From positions 5,332,001 to 5,396,000 of the forward strand of contig NZ_CP197245.1 of the NCBI RefSeq assembly GCF_052076105.1: a DNA stretch of 64,000 nt, given 5' to 3'. The notes under the pieces were generated by a model. That model was not told the origin of the DNA. It saw only the letters and a list, made by a program, of their open reading frames with translations, and ran no database searches. Positions 52,023-60,621 of the stretch are shown piece after piece. Within the stretch, counting starts at the first letter, position 1. Each line of letters opens with the position of its first letter. Position numbers and translations under genes: made by a program. The stretch is from Tardiphaga sp052076105. GTDB lineage: Bacteria; Pseudomonadota; Alphaproteobacteria; Rhizobiales; Xanthobacteraceae.

Positions 52023-53551
52023 CGCGCGCCACCACGCCGGGCGAAACCGCAAGTGCTGTTCTGCCCGGGCGGACGCTGCAGCGAAATCGTATCCTTCCGT
52101 GGCTCGCCGTCGTCGCGCTGCTGATCGTGGCGATCGTGCTGCGTCATGTTCTGGCGGCCAATACGGATGTAAGCTGGCTTCTGACCGTCGGCGAGCGCGT
52201 ACTCGACGGCCAGCGCCTCTATATCGATATCATCGAGACCAATCCGCCGATGGCCGTCCTGGCCTATTTGCCGGGAATCGCCATCGCCCGCGCGCTCGGA
52301 CTGGCTGCGGAGCGCGTGACCGATGCGCTGGTCTTTATCGGCATCGCCGTGTCGCTGCTGCTCAGCGCTCGCATTCTGTCGCGCGCGTCGGTTCTCGGTG
52401 TCGCGCAAGGTTGGCCGCTGGCGCTGCTGGCAATTGCACTGCTGGCCGTGCTGCCGACGCAGACTTTCGGTCAGCGCGAACATATTGCGCTGATCGCCAT
52501 GCTGCCGATGCTGGCTGTATTGGCGTGCCGCATAAAGCACAGCACACCATCATGGCCCGCGGCCATCGCAGCCGGCATCGGCGCGGCGATTGCGCTGTCG
52601 TTCAAGCCCTATTTCGCGATAGCCCTGCTCGGCGCGCTGGTCGCGGAGGCTGTCTCCACGCGGTTATCGTGGCGCGTCCTGCTGCGGCCGGAATATCTGA
52701 CGCTCGCCGTCGCGCTGGCGCTCTACGCCGCTGTCGTCATTGGGCTGTTTCCGGAATTCCTGACGGTAGTCGGGCCGATGGTCCGCGATGTTTATCTTCA
52801 GGTGCAGCAGCCGGTCATGACGCTGCTGGAAAAGCCGGCAGTGACACTATGGGCCACCGCGTTGCTCGCGGCTGTGGTGCTCAAACGGCGCGCCGGCGTC
52901 GATGGTCCGTTCGTTTTGCTACTGGCGACCTCGGCCGGCTTTGCCGCTGGTTTTGTTTTGCAGGGCAAAGGCTGGCCCTACCATTCATACCCAATGATTG
53001 CGCTCGCACTGCTTGCTTTTGGCTATGCGCGTATGACCTATCTGCCGGTTACCAGGACGGATCGTCTGTTCGGCGTCGGCGCGGTCATCCTGCCGGTGCT
53101 GCTGTTCATACGCTCCATGTTATGGTTCGACACCGCCTTCGATGCGCGCCCACTGCAGGAGAAAATCTCGCAACTGGGACCGCGTCCTGTCATTCTTGCT
53201 ATCTCCGCCGAGCCGGGCATCGGACATCCTCTTGTGCGCGCGGTCGGCGGAACATGGGTTTTGCGGCAGCAAGGCCTGTGGATCGCTGCCTATCACGCGG
53301 TCCTGCGCAGCAGAGGCGGAGTAAGTCCTGCACAAGATCGACTGCTCGAGGCCTATGCCGCGCGTGAGCGCACGATGCTGATCGAGGATATCAAGAAAAG
53401 ACCACCGACCCTGGTGCTGGTGGATGACCTCACCGGCGGCGGCTCGGAATGGCTAAAAGCGCATCCCGACGTCGCTGATCTGTTAAAGGATTTTCGCGTC
53501 GTGGCCACCATCAACAAGGTGACGCTTCTTACGCAAAGCCATAAGCCCTGA
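52019..53551 (+). CDS. Polytopic membrane protein, putative GT-C-type glycosyltransferase (second of tandem pair)
   Basis: The 510-residue product is a paralogue of the preceding gene along its whole length: DVSWLLTVGERVLDGQRLYIDIIETNPPM, FGQREHIALIAML, SFKPYFAIALLG, KGWPYHSYPMIAL and HPLVRAVGGTWV line up motif for motif, with the same helix layout and soluble C-terminus. It starts at GTG 52019, overlapping the upstream stop, so the two are translationally coupled and may form a heterodimer or act in sequence. The membrane protein is convergent with the secreted protein gene at 53570. Function is inferred only from the loop motif. Confidence 0.8.
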   Translation: MTRATTPGETASAVLPGRTLQRNRILPWLAVVALLIVAIVLRHVLAANTDVSWLLTVGERVLDGQRLYIDIIETNPPMAVLAYLPGIAIARALGLAAERVTDALVFIGIAVSLLLSARILSRASVLGVAQGWPLALLAIALLAVLPTQTFGQREHIALIAMLPMLAVLACRIKHSTPSWPAAIAAGIGAAIALSFKPYFAIALLGALVAEAVSTRLSWRVLLRPEYLTLAVALALYAAVVIGLFPEFLTVVGPMVRDVYLQVQQPVMTLLEKPAVTLWATALLAAVVLKRRAGVDGPFVLLLATSAGFAAGFVLQGKGWPYHSYPMIALALLAFGYARMTYLPVTRTDRLFGVGAVILPVLLFIRSMLWFDTAFDARPLQEKISQLGPRPVILAISAEPGIGHPLVRAVGGTWVLRQQGLWIAAYHAVLRSRGGVSPAQDRLLEAYAARERTMLIEDIKKRPPTLVLVDDLTGGGSEWLKAHPDVADLLKDFRVVATINKVTLLTQSHKP

Positions 53552-53569
53552 AGCCGATGTTGTGCTGCG

Positions 53570-54514
53570 TCAGCGCGGCTCGATGCCGTCGCGCACGGCG
53601 CGGAAGCGTGGAAACGCCTTGGCCCAGTCATCGCGCGGAGCGCTTGCAATAATGCGCATGGTGATTTTGCCGCCACCGAAGCGCAGCCACTGCACCACGC
53701 TGACGGGCGTGTTGTTCTTGCCGCTGACCGCGTCGATGCGCGTCTCATAGCCGGGCATACCGTCGATCCGCTGCGGCTCCGACATGGTGATGCGGCCTTC
53801 GCGCAGGCCTGGGATCGTGCCTGCAGCCTGCTGGGCGAAGCGGCCGCGGTCGTCCGGCTTTTCCGGTGCCGAGGCAAGGCTGCCGATCACCATGAAAGGA
53901 CTCGTTTCGATACTGTTCTCGTCGGTCGAGTCGGCCAGCAACAAAGCGGCGCCCGGCGCCAGCGTACGGACGGTCTTGAAGTCGCTCATTTCGGCGACCT
54001 TGAACGGCATCAGGCCGAGCTGCTCGGCCAGCGGCACTTCCTTGCGCACCACAACGGACGAGAACATCTGGCGCACCGCGTCGTCGGTATAGATCTTCTG
54101 GGCATTTTCCGGAACCTGTACGGCGACATAGCCTGAGAAGGTTCCGCCGCCGACGATCATCGAATAGCGCCTGACATTACCGGTCGCGTCCTTCGCGTTC
54201 TCGATCGTGTAGAAGGCCTTTCCGGCCGTGGTCTCGATGGTCTCGGGCTTAGCGACCATACCTGCCGGATTGGCCTTGAACGCGGTCTCAACCTCGTTGA
54301 AGGCGGCCCCTGGCAATTCGGTCATGAGCACCTTGACGCCCTGGTCGGAGGTCTCGAAGCCGACAAAGGTCTTTGCCGGGGCAAGGCCAACCAACGGGGA
54401 CAGCCCCACGCGGACACCCGGCGGGAAGACGGGGTCAGCCGCCAAAGCGGGGCGGTGGACCGCCGAAATGGCCGTCAGCATGGTCAAAGCGAACAGAGGC
54501 GCAGCGTGTTTCAT
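53570..54514 (-). CDS. Secreted protein of unknown function
   Basis: The 314-residue product has a signal peptide (MKHAAPLFALTMLTAISAVHRPALAAD) and a mature part with two similar halves: a first block (GVRVGLSPLVGLAPAKTFVGFETSDQGVKVLMTELP, with YSMIVGGGTF) and a second (MSDFKTVRTLAPGAALLLAD, with PFMVIGSLA and VVQWLRFGGGKITMRIIASAP). These resemble PsbP-like or DUF1795-type beta-sheet folds, but I do not assign a family. ATG 54514 is chosen because the signal peptide starts there. It is convergent with the tandem membrane proteins and divergent from dnaK. Confidence 0.72.
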   Translation of the reverse strand: MKHAAPLFALTMLTAISAVHRPALAADPVFPPGVRVGLSPLVGLAPAKTFVGFETSDQGVKVLMTELPGAAFNEVETAFKANPAGMVAKPETIETTAGKAFYTIENAKDATGNVRRYSMIVGGGTFSGYVAVQVPENAQKIYTDDAVRQMFSSVVVRKEVPLAEQLGLMPFKVAEMSDFKTVRTLAPGAALLLADSTDENSIETSPFMVIGSLASAPEKPDDRGRFAQQAAGTIPGLREGRITMSEPQRIDGMPGYETRIDAVSGKNNTPVSVVQWLRFGGGKITMRIIASAPRDDWAKAFPRFRAVRDGIEPR

Positions 54515-54894
54515 GAAAAATCTACTGGGTTTGCATTGAGGCTGTTCGATGGTGCGGGGCTCCGGCCTTGGCCGCCGCGCGCCCGGCCGGAACGAGCGTT
54601 CACGGTTGCCCTGTTCCGCCAACAGATCAAGCCATAAATCCGTTCCCGGCGCCGCCCGCGCCGATCCGTCGCGTATGGGCGAAACAACCGCCAAGGGTCT
54701 GTTTCACCAATTATTAATTTCGCGCGATGGTCGTGTTTTCATGGGGCTGGAGTGTGCCAGATGCCTTGCGGCCACCACCCCCCCTCCTATATGAGGCCTA
54801 CCGTCGCAATATCGCGAATAGTTGATGTTTGGGGGTTGGGAGCGGGGTGCCGTCAGGGCCCAGCCAACCTGCCGCAGAAAAAGGATATGAGAGC
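54515..54894. other. Regulatory region between the secreted protein gene and dnaK
   Basis: About 380 nt with no supported gene. It holds the dnaK promoter candidate (54765-54792), a run of seven C at 54778-54784 region and the dnaK leader. No CIRCE operator was seen. No other feature was identified. Confidence 0.5.
54765..54792 (+). promoter_or_regulatory. Candidate RpoH (sigma-32) heat-shock promoter of dnaK
   Basis: CTTGCGG (54765-54771) and CCTATAT (54786-54792), 14 nt apart, resemble the alphaproteobacterial RpoH pattern of CTTG-type -35 and C-TATAT-type -10 elements. They lie about 100 nt upstream of the dnaK start. Match is partial and judged by eye. Confidence 0.45.
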
Positions 54895-56793
54895 ATGGGA
54901 AAGGTCATCGGTATCGACCTCGGTACGACGAATTCCTGCGTCGCCGTCATGGATGGCAAAACGCCGAAGGTCATCGAGAACGCAGAAGGCATGCGCACCA
55001 CGCCGTCCATCGTGGCTTTTACCGATGATGGCGAGCGCCTCGTCGGTCAGCCGGCCAAGCGCCAGGCAGTTACCAATCCCGAGCGCACCATTTTTGCGGT
55101 CAAGCGCCTGATCGGCCGCCGCTATGACGATCCGACCGTCGAGAAGGACAAGAAGCTCGTCCCCTACAAGATTGCCAAGGCTGGCAATGGCGACGCCTGG
55201 GTCGAAGTCGACGGTAAAACCTATTCGCCCTCGCAGATCTCCGCCTTCACGCTGCAGAAGATGAAGGAAACCGCGGAGGCTCATCTCGGCCAGAAGGTCG
55301 AGCAGGCCGTCATCACCGTGCCCGCCTACTTCAACGACGCCCAGCGTCAGGCCACCAAGGACGCCGGCAAGATCGCCGGCCTCGAAGTGCTGCGCATCAT
55401 CAACGAACCGACTGCGGCTGCGCTCGCTTACGGCCTCGACAAGTCGAAGTCCGGCACCATCGCTGTGTACGACCTCGGCGGCGGCACCTTCGACGTCTCG
55501 ATCCTCGAGATCGGCGACGGCGTGTTCGAAGTGAAGTCCACCAACGGCGATACGTTCCTCGGCGGTGAAGATTTCGACATGCGCCTGGTCGGCTACCTCG
55601 CCGACGAGTTCAAGAAGGAGCAGGGCATCGACCTGCGCAACGACAAGCTGGCTCTGCAGCGCCTGAAGGAAGCTGCAGAAAAGGCGAAGATCGAGCTGTC
55701 GTCGACGACCCAGACCGAAATCAACCTGCCGTTCATCACGGCGGATGCATCCGGTCCGAAGCATCTGACGCTGAAGCTGACCCGCGCCAAGTTTGAAGCG
55801 CTGGTCGACGATCTCGTGCAGAAGACCATCGAACCTTGCCGCAAGGCGCTCAAGGATGCCGGCCTCACCGCCGGTGAAATCGGCGAAGTGGTTCTGGTCG
55901 GCGGTATGATCCGCATGCCCAAGATCCAGGAAGTCGTGAAGCAGTTCTTCGGCAAGGAGCCCCACAAGGGCGTTAACCCGGACGAAGTCGTGGCCATCGG
56001 CGCCGCCATTCAGGCCGGCGTGCTGCAGGGCGACGTCAAGGACGTGCTGCTGCTCGACGTGACTCCGCTGTCACTGGGCATCGAGACGCTGGGTGGCGTG
56101 TTCACCCGCATCATCGAGCGCAACACGACGATCCCGACCAAGAAGAGCCAGGTGTTCTCGACGGCCGAAGACAACCAGAACGCCGTCACCATCCGGGTCT
56201 TCCAGGGTGAGCGCGAAATGGCGGCCGACAACAAGCCGCTTGGCCAGTTCGATCTGATGGGCATTCCGCCGGCTCCGCGCGGCATGCCGCAGGTCGAGGT
56301 GACCTTCGACATCGACGCCAACGGCATTGTCAACGTGTCGGCGAAGGACAAGGCAACCAACAAGGAACAGCAGATCCGGATCCAGGCATCTGGCGGTCTG
56401 TCCGAGTCGGACATCCAGAAGATGGTCAAGGACGCCGAGGCCAACGCTGCCGACGACAAGAAGCGTCGTGAGGCTGTCGATGCCAAGAATCACGGCGATG
56501 CCCTCGTGCATTCGACCGAGAAGGCTCTGGGCGAGCATGGCGACAAGGTCGGTGAGACCGAGCGCCGCGCTATCGAGGATGCCATGAGCGACCTGAAGGA
56601 AGCTCTGAAGGGCGATGATGCCGAGGCGATCAAGGCCAAGACCAATACGCTGGCGCAGGCTTCGATGAAGCTCGGCGAAGCGATGTACGCCCAGCAGGCC
56701 GAGGCTGACGCCAAGCGCGATGCTGAGAAGGATGACGTGGTCGACGCCGAGTTCACGGAAGTCGATGACGACAAGCCGAAGAAGTCGGCCTGA
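54895..56793 (+). CDS. dnaK: Molecular chaperone DnaK (Hsp70)
   Basis: The 632-residue product is DnaK: MGKVIGIDLGTTNSCVAVMDG, FAVKRLIGRRYDD, ITVPAYFNDAQRQATKDAG, AVYDLGGGTFDVSILEI, VLVGGMIRMPKIQEVV, LLDVTPLSLGIETLGGVFT and an EFTEVDDDK-type acidic C-terminus. It is the ATP-dependent Hsp70 working with DnaJ and GrpE. ATG 54895 has an AAGGA at 54881-54885; upstream in-frame Met codons are rejected because MGKVIGIDLG is the family start. dnaJ lies 183 nt downstream after a strong hairpin. Confidence 0.99.
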   Translation: MGKVIGIDLGTTNSCVAVMDGKTPKVIENAEGMRTTPSIVAFTDDGERLVGQPAKRQAVTNPERTIFAVKRLIGRRYDDPTVEKDKKLVPYKIAKAGNGDAWVEVDGKTYSPSQISAFTLQKMKETAEAHLGQKVEQAVITVPAYFNDAQRQATKDAGKIAGLEVLRIINEPTAAALAYGLDKSKSGTIAVYDLGGGTFDVSILEIGDGVFEVKSTNGDTFLGGEDFDMRLVGYLADEFKKEQGIDLRNDKLALQRLKEAAEKAKIELSSTTQTEINLPFITADASGPKHLTLKLTRAKFEALVDDLVQKTIEPCRKALKDAGLTAGEIGEVVLVGGMIRMPKIQEVVKQFFGKEPHKGVNPDEVVAIGAAIQAGVLQGDVKDVLLLDVTPLSLGIETLGGVFTRIIERNTTIPTKKSQVFSTAEDNQNAVTIRVFQGEREMAADNKPLGQFDLMGIPPAPRGMPQVEVTFDIDANGIVNVSAKDKATNKEQQIRIQASGGLSESDIQKMVKDAEANAADDKKRREAVDAKNHGDALVHSTEKALGEHGDKVGETERRAIEDAMSDLKEALKGDDAEAIKAKTNTLAQASMKLGEAMYAQQAEADAKRDAEKDDVVDAEFTEVDDDKPKKSA

Positions 56794-56811
56794 TAGGCGA
56801 GCGGAACAATG

Positions 56812-56863
56812 ACCCTCATCCTGAGTAGCGCGGTGCGCGTCTCGAAGGATGAGGGTTGTTTTT
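56812..56863 (+). terminator. Terminator-like hairpin between dnaK and dnaJ, also an intergenic repeat
   Basis: An 11-bp perfect stem ACCCTCATCCT (56812-56822) / AGGATGAGGGT (56846-56856) encloses a 23-nt GC-rich spacer and is followed by a run of T (TGTTTTTTG). The CCTCATCCTGAG...CTCGAAGGATGAGG pattern is a repeat type seen often between genes of this bacterial family. It would reduce dnaK read-through into dnaJ. Confidence 0.75.
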
Positions 56864-56976
56864 TGTCAGGCGGGCCTTGTTAGGCAAGTTTTGTTAGTAC
56901 GGGAGTAGCATCTTCAGCGATGCGTTCTTCTGGGATGCTCCTCGGGATGAGGACCAATTTCGGGCGGATCTGACCG

Positions 56977-58119
56977 ATGTCCACCAAGCAATGTTATTAC
57001 GAGACGCTGGAAGTCGAGCGCGGCGCGAATGATGCGACCCTGAAGACGTCGTTTCGCAAGCTTGCGATGAAGTGGCATCCGGACAAGAATCCAGGCGATG
57101 CCGCCGCTGAAGTGAAGTTCAAGGAAATTGCCGAGGCCTACGACGTTCTCAAGGACGGCGACAAGCGCGCGGCCTATGACCGTTATGGCCATGCGGCCTT
57201 CGAACAGGGCAATGGCGGCGGTGGTGGTCCGGGCTTCGGATCCGGCTTCGCCTCCTCCTTCTCCGACATTTTCGAAGATCTGTTCGGCATGGCCGGGCAG
57301 CGCGGTGGTGGCCGCGGCGGCGGCCGCGAGCGCGGGGCAGATCTTCGCTACAATATGGAAATCACGCTGGAGGAAGCTTACTCCGGCAAGACCGCACAGA
57401 TCGAGATTCCAGTCGCGGTGACCTGCGAAGCCTGCTCCGGCACCGGCGCCAAGGCCGGCACCAAGCCGAAGGCCTGTTCGACCTGCGGCGGCGCCGGTCG
57501 CGTCCGCCAGGCCCAGGGCTTCTTCACGCTGGAAAGGACCTGCCCGAGCTGTCAGGGCCGCGGTCAGATGATCGAGGATCCGTGCCCGAGCTGTTCCGGC
57601 GCCGGCCGCGTCGAGCGCGAGCGCACGCTCTCGGTCAACATTCCGGCGGGCGTCGAAGACGGCACCCGCATTCGTCTCGCCAATGAAGGTGAAGCCGGTG
57701 CGCGCGGCGGCCCGTCGGGCGATCTCTATATTTTCCTGTCGCTGGCCTCACACGACTTCTTCCAGCGCGATGGCGCGGACCTGCATTGCCGCGTGCCGAT
57801 CTCGATGGTAACCGCGGCGCTGGGCGGCGAATTCGAAGTGCCGACCATCGAAGGCGGGCGCAACAAGGTCAAGGTTCCCTCGGGTACCCAGTCCGGGCGC
57901 CGCTTCCGCGTTTCGTCGAAAGGCATGCCTGTGCTGCGCTCGCGCCAGACCGGCGACATGTATGTCCAGGTCGTCGTGGAAACGCCGCAGAACCTGACGA
58001 AAAAGCAGCAGGAGCTGTTGGCCGAATTCGAGAAACTATCTTCGGGTGCAACGCAACCTGAAGCCGCGGGTTTCTTCACTAAGGTCAAGGACTTCTTCGG
58101 AACGCGGACAGGCTCCTGA
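56977..58119 (+). CDS. dnaJ: Co-chaperone DnaJ (Hsp40)
   Basis: The 380-residue product has a J domain (YYETLEVERGANDATLKTSFRKLAMKWHPDKN, HPD at about 33-35), a Gly/Phe-rich linker, a zinc domain with four CxxCxGxG motifs (CEACSGTG, CSTCGGAG, CPSCQGRG, CPSCSGAG) and the C-terminal client-binding region. It stimulates DnaK ATPase and delivers substrates. The distance of 183 nt and the intervening hairpin suggest partly independent transcription. pmtA follows after 92 nt. Confidence 0.98.
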   Translation: MSTKQCYYETLEVERGANDATLKTSFRKLAMKWHPDKNPGDAAAEVKFKEIAEAYDVLKDGDKRAAYDRYGHAAFEQGNGGGGGPGFGSGFASSFSDIFEDLFGMAGQRGGGRGGGRERGADLRYNMEITLEEAYSGKTAQIEIPVAVTCEACSGTGAKAGTKPKACSTCGGAGRVRQAQGFFTLERTCPSCQGRGQMIEDPCPSCSGAGRVERERTLSVNIPAGVEDGTRIRLANEGEAGARGGPSGDLYIFLSLASHDFFQRDGADLHCRVPISMVTAALGGEFEVPTIEGGRNKVKVPSGTQSGRRFRVSSKGMPVLRSRQTGDMYVQVVVETPQNLTKKQQELLAEFEKLSSGATQPEAAGFFTKVKDFFGTRTGS

Positions 58120-58211
58120 CGTTGGAAGCTTGACCGTTTCCATTGTTGCCTATACCTCTTTATGACGAAATTCTGACGTTCCGCACGTTCCGCGGTCTGC
58201 CTGGAAGCGAC

Positions 58212-58814
58212 ATGCCTCTGCACTCGTCCGCGCGTACGTTGAAGAAGCCGCTCCGTCTCGACGACGAGGTCCGCTTCCTCCGTTCATGGATCGATAAGCC
58301 GCTGCATATGGGCGCGGTGATGCCGTCGGGCAAAGCTCTTGCCCGCACCATGGCGCAATATGTCGATAATGACACGACCGGTCCGGTCATCGAACTTGGA
58401 CCCGGCACCGGCGCGATCACCTCTGCGCTGGTTGCGCACGGGGTGGACCAAAAGCGTCTGGTGCTCGTCGAATTCAACCCCACCTTTTGCGCGCTGCTGC
58501 GCGAGCGCTACCCGCAGGCGACGATCGTTCAGGGTGACGCCTACGCATTGCGCGATACGCTGTGGGACGTGTTGAAAGAACCCGCCTCCGCCGTTGTCTC
58601 CGGCCTGCCGCTGGTTACCAAGCCGATGCTGACGCGCCTCAAGCTGATCCGCGATGCCTTTACGGCCATGTCGCCGAACGCGCCCTTCGTGCAATTCACC
58701 TATTCGGTGGCGCCGCCGATCCCGAAATCGCTGCCCGGCGTGTCCACAGAGGCCTCCGAGCGGATCTGGATGAATCTTCCGCCGGCCCGCGTCTGGGTGT
58801 ATCGCAAACGCTAG
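58212..58814 (+). CDS. pmtA: Phosphatidylethanolamine/phospholipid N-methyltransferase
   Basis: The 200-residue product has PmtA-type features: VRFLRSWIDKPLHMGAVMPSGKALARTMAQYV, the SAM motif VIELGPGTGAITSAL, LVEFNPTFCALLRERYP, IVQGDAYALRDTL, VVSGLPLVTKP and FVQFTYSVAPPIP. It methylates phosphatidylethanolamine towards phosphatidylcholine, a membrane lipid common in Rhizobiales. ATG 58212 has GGAAG about 5 nt upstream; a longer frame starting at 58143 lacks one. The dnaJ-pmtA adjacency fits other members of this family. KsgA-like methyltransferase is a weaker alternative. Confidence 0.88.
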   Translation: MPLHSSARTLKKPLRLDDEVRFLRSWIDKPLHMGAVMPSGKALARTMAQYVDNDTTGPVIELGPGTGAITSALVAHGVDQKRLVLVEFNPTFCALLRERYPQATIVQGDAYALRDTLWDVLKEPASAVVSGLPLVTKPMLTRLKLIRDAFTAMSPNAPFVQFTYSVAPPIPKSLPGVSTEASERIWMNLPPARVWVYRKR

Positions 58815-58858
58815 TGCCGGCCGCGATCGCGCGGCGGCTTCGCCCGACGATCGGAATC

Positions 58859-59437
58859 ATGGCCGCGATCAAGATCCTCGTTATTCCCGGCTCGCTGCGC
58901 ACAGGATCGCTGAATGCGAAACTGGCGGCCGTCGCCGTCGATGCGCTGGTTCGCGCCGATGTCGACGTCAGCAGGATTTCACTCGGCGACTTTCCGCTGC
59001 CGATCTATGACGGCGATCTCGAGAGCAATTCCGGCGTGCCGAAACATGCGCTCGATCTGAAGCGCATGATATCGGCGCATCATGGTGTGCTGATCGTGAC
59101 GCCCGAATACAATGCGTCGCTGCCGCCGCTGGTGAAGAACACGATCGACTGGGTCTCGCGCGTGGAAGACACGCATGAGAGCAAGGGCCAAGTGTTTCGG
59201 GAGCGGCCGTTTGCGATCGCTGCGGCGTCGAATGGCCGGCTCGGTGGTACGCGTTGCCTGCAGGCGCTCCGGCTGGTGCTGTCGGCCTGCCGCGCGACTG
59301 TGATCCCGAATCAGCTGACACTGGCATTCGCGAGCGAAGCCTATGACGATATGGACCGGCTGAAACACGCCGCTGACAAGGATGCGATGACGGCGATGGT
59401 GCGCCAGCTCATCGATGTCGCGCAGCAGATGAAGTGA
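58859..59437 (+). CDS. NADPH-dependent FMN reductase family flavoprotein
   Basis: The 192-residue product has the flavodoxin-like FMN-reductase fold: ILVIPGSLRTGSLNAKLA with the FMN phosphate-binding loop, ISLGDFPLPIYDGDLE, GVLIVTPEYNASLPPLVKNTIDWVSR (the PEYN motif) and FAIAAASNGRLGGTR. It reduces FMN or quinone-type substrates with NAD(P)H; the physiological partner is unknown. It lies 44 nt after pmtA and 6 nt before pyrF on the same strand. ATG 58859 is used; a GTG at 58814 is possible. Confidence 0.92.
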   Translation: MAAIKILVIPGSLRTGSLNAKLAAVAVDALVRADVDVSRISLGDFPLPIYDGDLESNSGVPKHALDLKRMISAHHGVLIVTPEYNASLPPLVKNTIDWVSRVEDTHESKGQVFRERPFAIAAASNGRLGGTRCLQALRLVLSACRATVIPNQLTLAFASEAYDDMDRLKHAADKDAMTAMVRQLIDVAQQMK

Positions 59438-59443
59438 GATGAC

Positions 59444-60160
59444 ATGACGTTGCAGACCATTGACCCTCGCGATCGCCTGATCGTTGCGCTCGATTTGCCG
59501 GATGTTGACGCTGCCGAAGCGATGATCGCGCGGCTCGGCGACAGCGTGACTTTCTACAAGATCGGCTATCAGCTTGGTTATGCCGGTGGCCTGCCGCTGG
59601 TGCGCAAGCTCGCCGATGCCGGCAAGAAGGTGTTCGCCGACCTCAAGATGCACGACATCGGCAACACCGTCGCGCGCGGTGTGGAAAGCGTGGCGAAGCT
59701 CGGCGCGACCTTCCTCACCGTACATGGTTATCCGCAGACCATGCAGGCGGCGGCTAATGCCAGCAAGGGTTCCGGCCTGAAGATCCTCGCCGTGACCGTG
59801 CTGACCTCTTACGACAACGAGGATCTGAAAGCTGCGGGCTATCAGCTCGGTGTCAGCGATCTCGTCGCCGCGCGCGCGCAGCAGGCGCAGGCGCTCGGTA
59901 TCGATGGCCTCGTCTGCTCGCCGGAAGAGGCGGCGAACCTGCGCAAGCATATCAAGCCCGAGATGTGTCTGGTCACGCCCGGTGTGCGCCCTGCGGGCAG
60001 TGACGTGGGCGATCAGAAGCGGATCATGACTCCGGCACGCGCGATTGCCGAAGGTTCGGACTATCTGGTGGTCGGTCGCCCGGTCATGGAAGCCGCCGAT
60101 CCGAAGGCTGCCGCCGAGGCAATAGTCGCCGAAATCACGCAGGCGCTGGCGAGCAAGTAA
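59444..60160 (+). CDS. pyrF: Orotidine 5'-phosphate decarboxylase
   Basis: The 238-residue product is the OMP decarboxylase TIM barrel: RLIVALDLPDVDAAEAMI, FYKIGYQL, VFADLKMHDIGNTVARG (catalytic Asp-Lys-Asp network), GLVCSPEEAANLR, LVTPGVRPAGSDVGDQKRIMTP and DYLVVGRPVMEAADP. It makes UMP in pyrimidine synthesis. It follows the flavoprotein gene by 6 nt and precedes a DUF1330 gene by 24 nt, so these probably form one transcript. Confidence 0.97.
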   Translation: MTLQTIDPRDRLIVALDLPDVDAAEAMIARLGDSVTFYKIGYQLGYAGGLPLVRKLADAGKKVFADLKMHDIGNTVARGVESVAKLGATFLTVHGYPQTMQAAANASKGSGLKILAVTVLTSYDNEDLKAAGYQLGVSDLVAARAQQAQALGIDGLVCSPEEAANLRKHIKPEMCLVTPGVRPAGSDVGDQKRIMTPARAIAEGSDYLVVGRPVMEAADPKAAAEAIVAEITQALASK

Positions 60161-60184
60161 GAACGGGACAGGGAGAGCTACAAG

Positions 60185-60487
60185 ATGGCCAAGGCTTACT
60201 GGATTGCGCGTGCCGACGTGCACAATATGGACGGTTACAAGCAGTACGTGGCCGAGAACGGCCCGGTCTTCAATAAATTCGGGGCCAAATTCCTGGTGCG
60301 CGGCGGTCAGTTCGAGGCCAAGGAAGGCACCTCGCGGTCGCGCAATGTCGTGCTCGAATTCAGGGACTACGCGACCGCACTGGCCTGTTATAATTCGCCG
60401 GAATACCAGCGACTGGTGGCGATGCGCAGCCCGCATGGCGAGAGCGACCTCGTGATCATCGAGGGGTATGACGGTCCGCAGCCTTGA
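60185..60487 (+). CDS. DUF1330 dimeric alpha+beta barrel protein
   Basis: The 100-residue product has the DUF1330 layout: KAYWIARADVHNMDGYKQYVA, a NGPVFNKFGAKFLVRGGQFEAKEG middle and VVLEFRDYATALACYNSPEYQRL with the final VIIEGYDGP. It is a small ferredoxin-like/dimeric barrel protein of unknown function, often in stress or metabolic operons. It follows pyrF by 24 nt with a GGGAGAG-type ribosome-binding sequence upstream. Confidence 0.92.
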   Translation: MAKAYWIARADVHNMDGYKQYVAENGPVFNKFGAKFLVRGGQFEAKEGTSRSRNVVLEFRDYATALACYNSPEYQRLVAMRSPHGESDLVIIEGYDGPQP

Positions 60488-60621
60488 GCGAACAAGCCTT
60501 GAGCCGCTGGGCCTTAAGCATGTGTCTGATCTAATTGGTATCTAAGGACTTTAGGTACCGTGGCGTGTTGCCGCCGTGGCAGCGCGCCGCTATACCGCCT
60601 TGAGATACTGAGGATCGTTCA

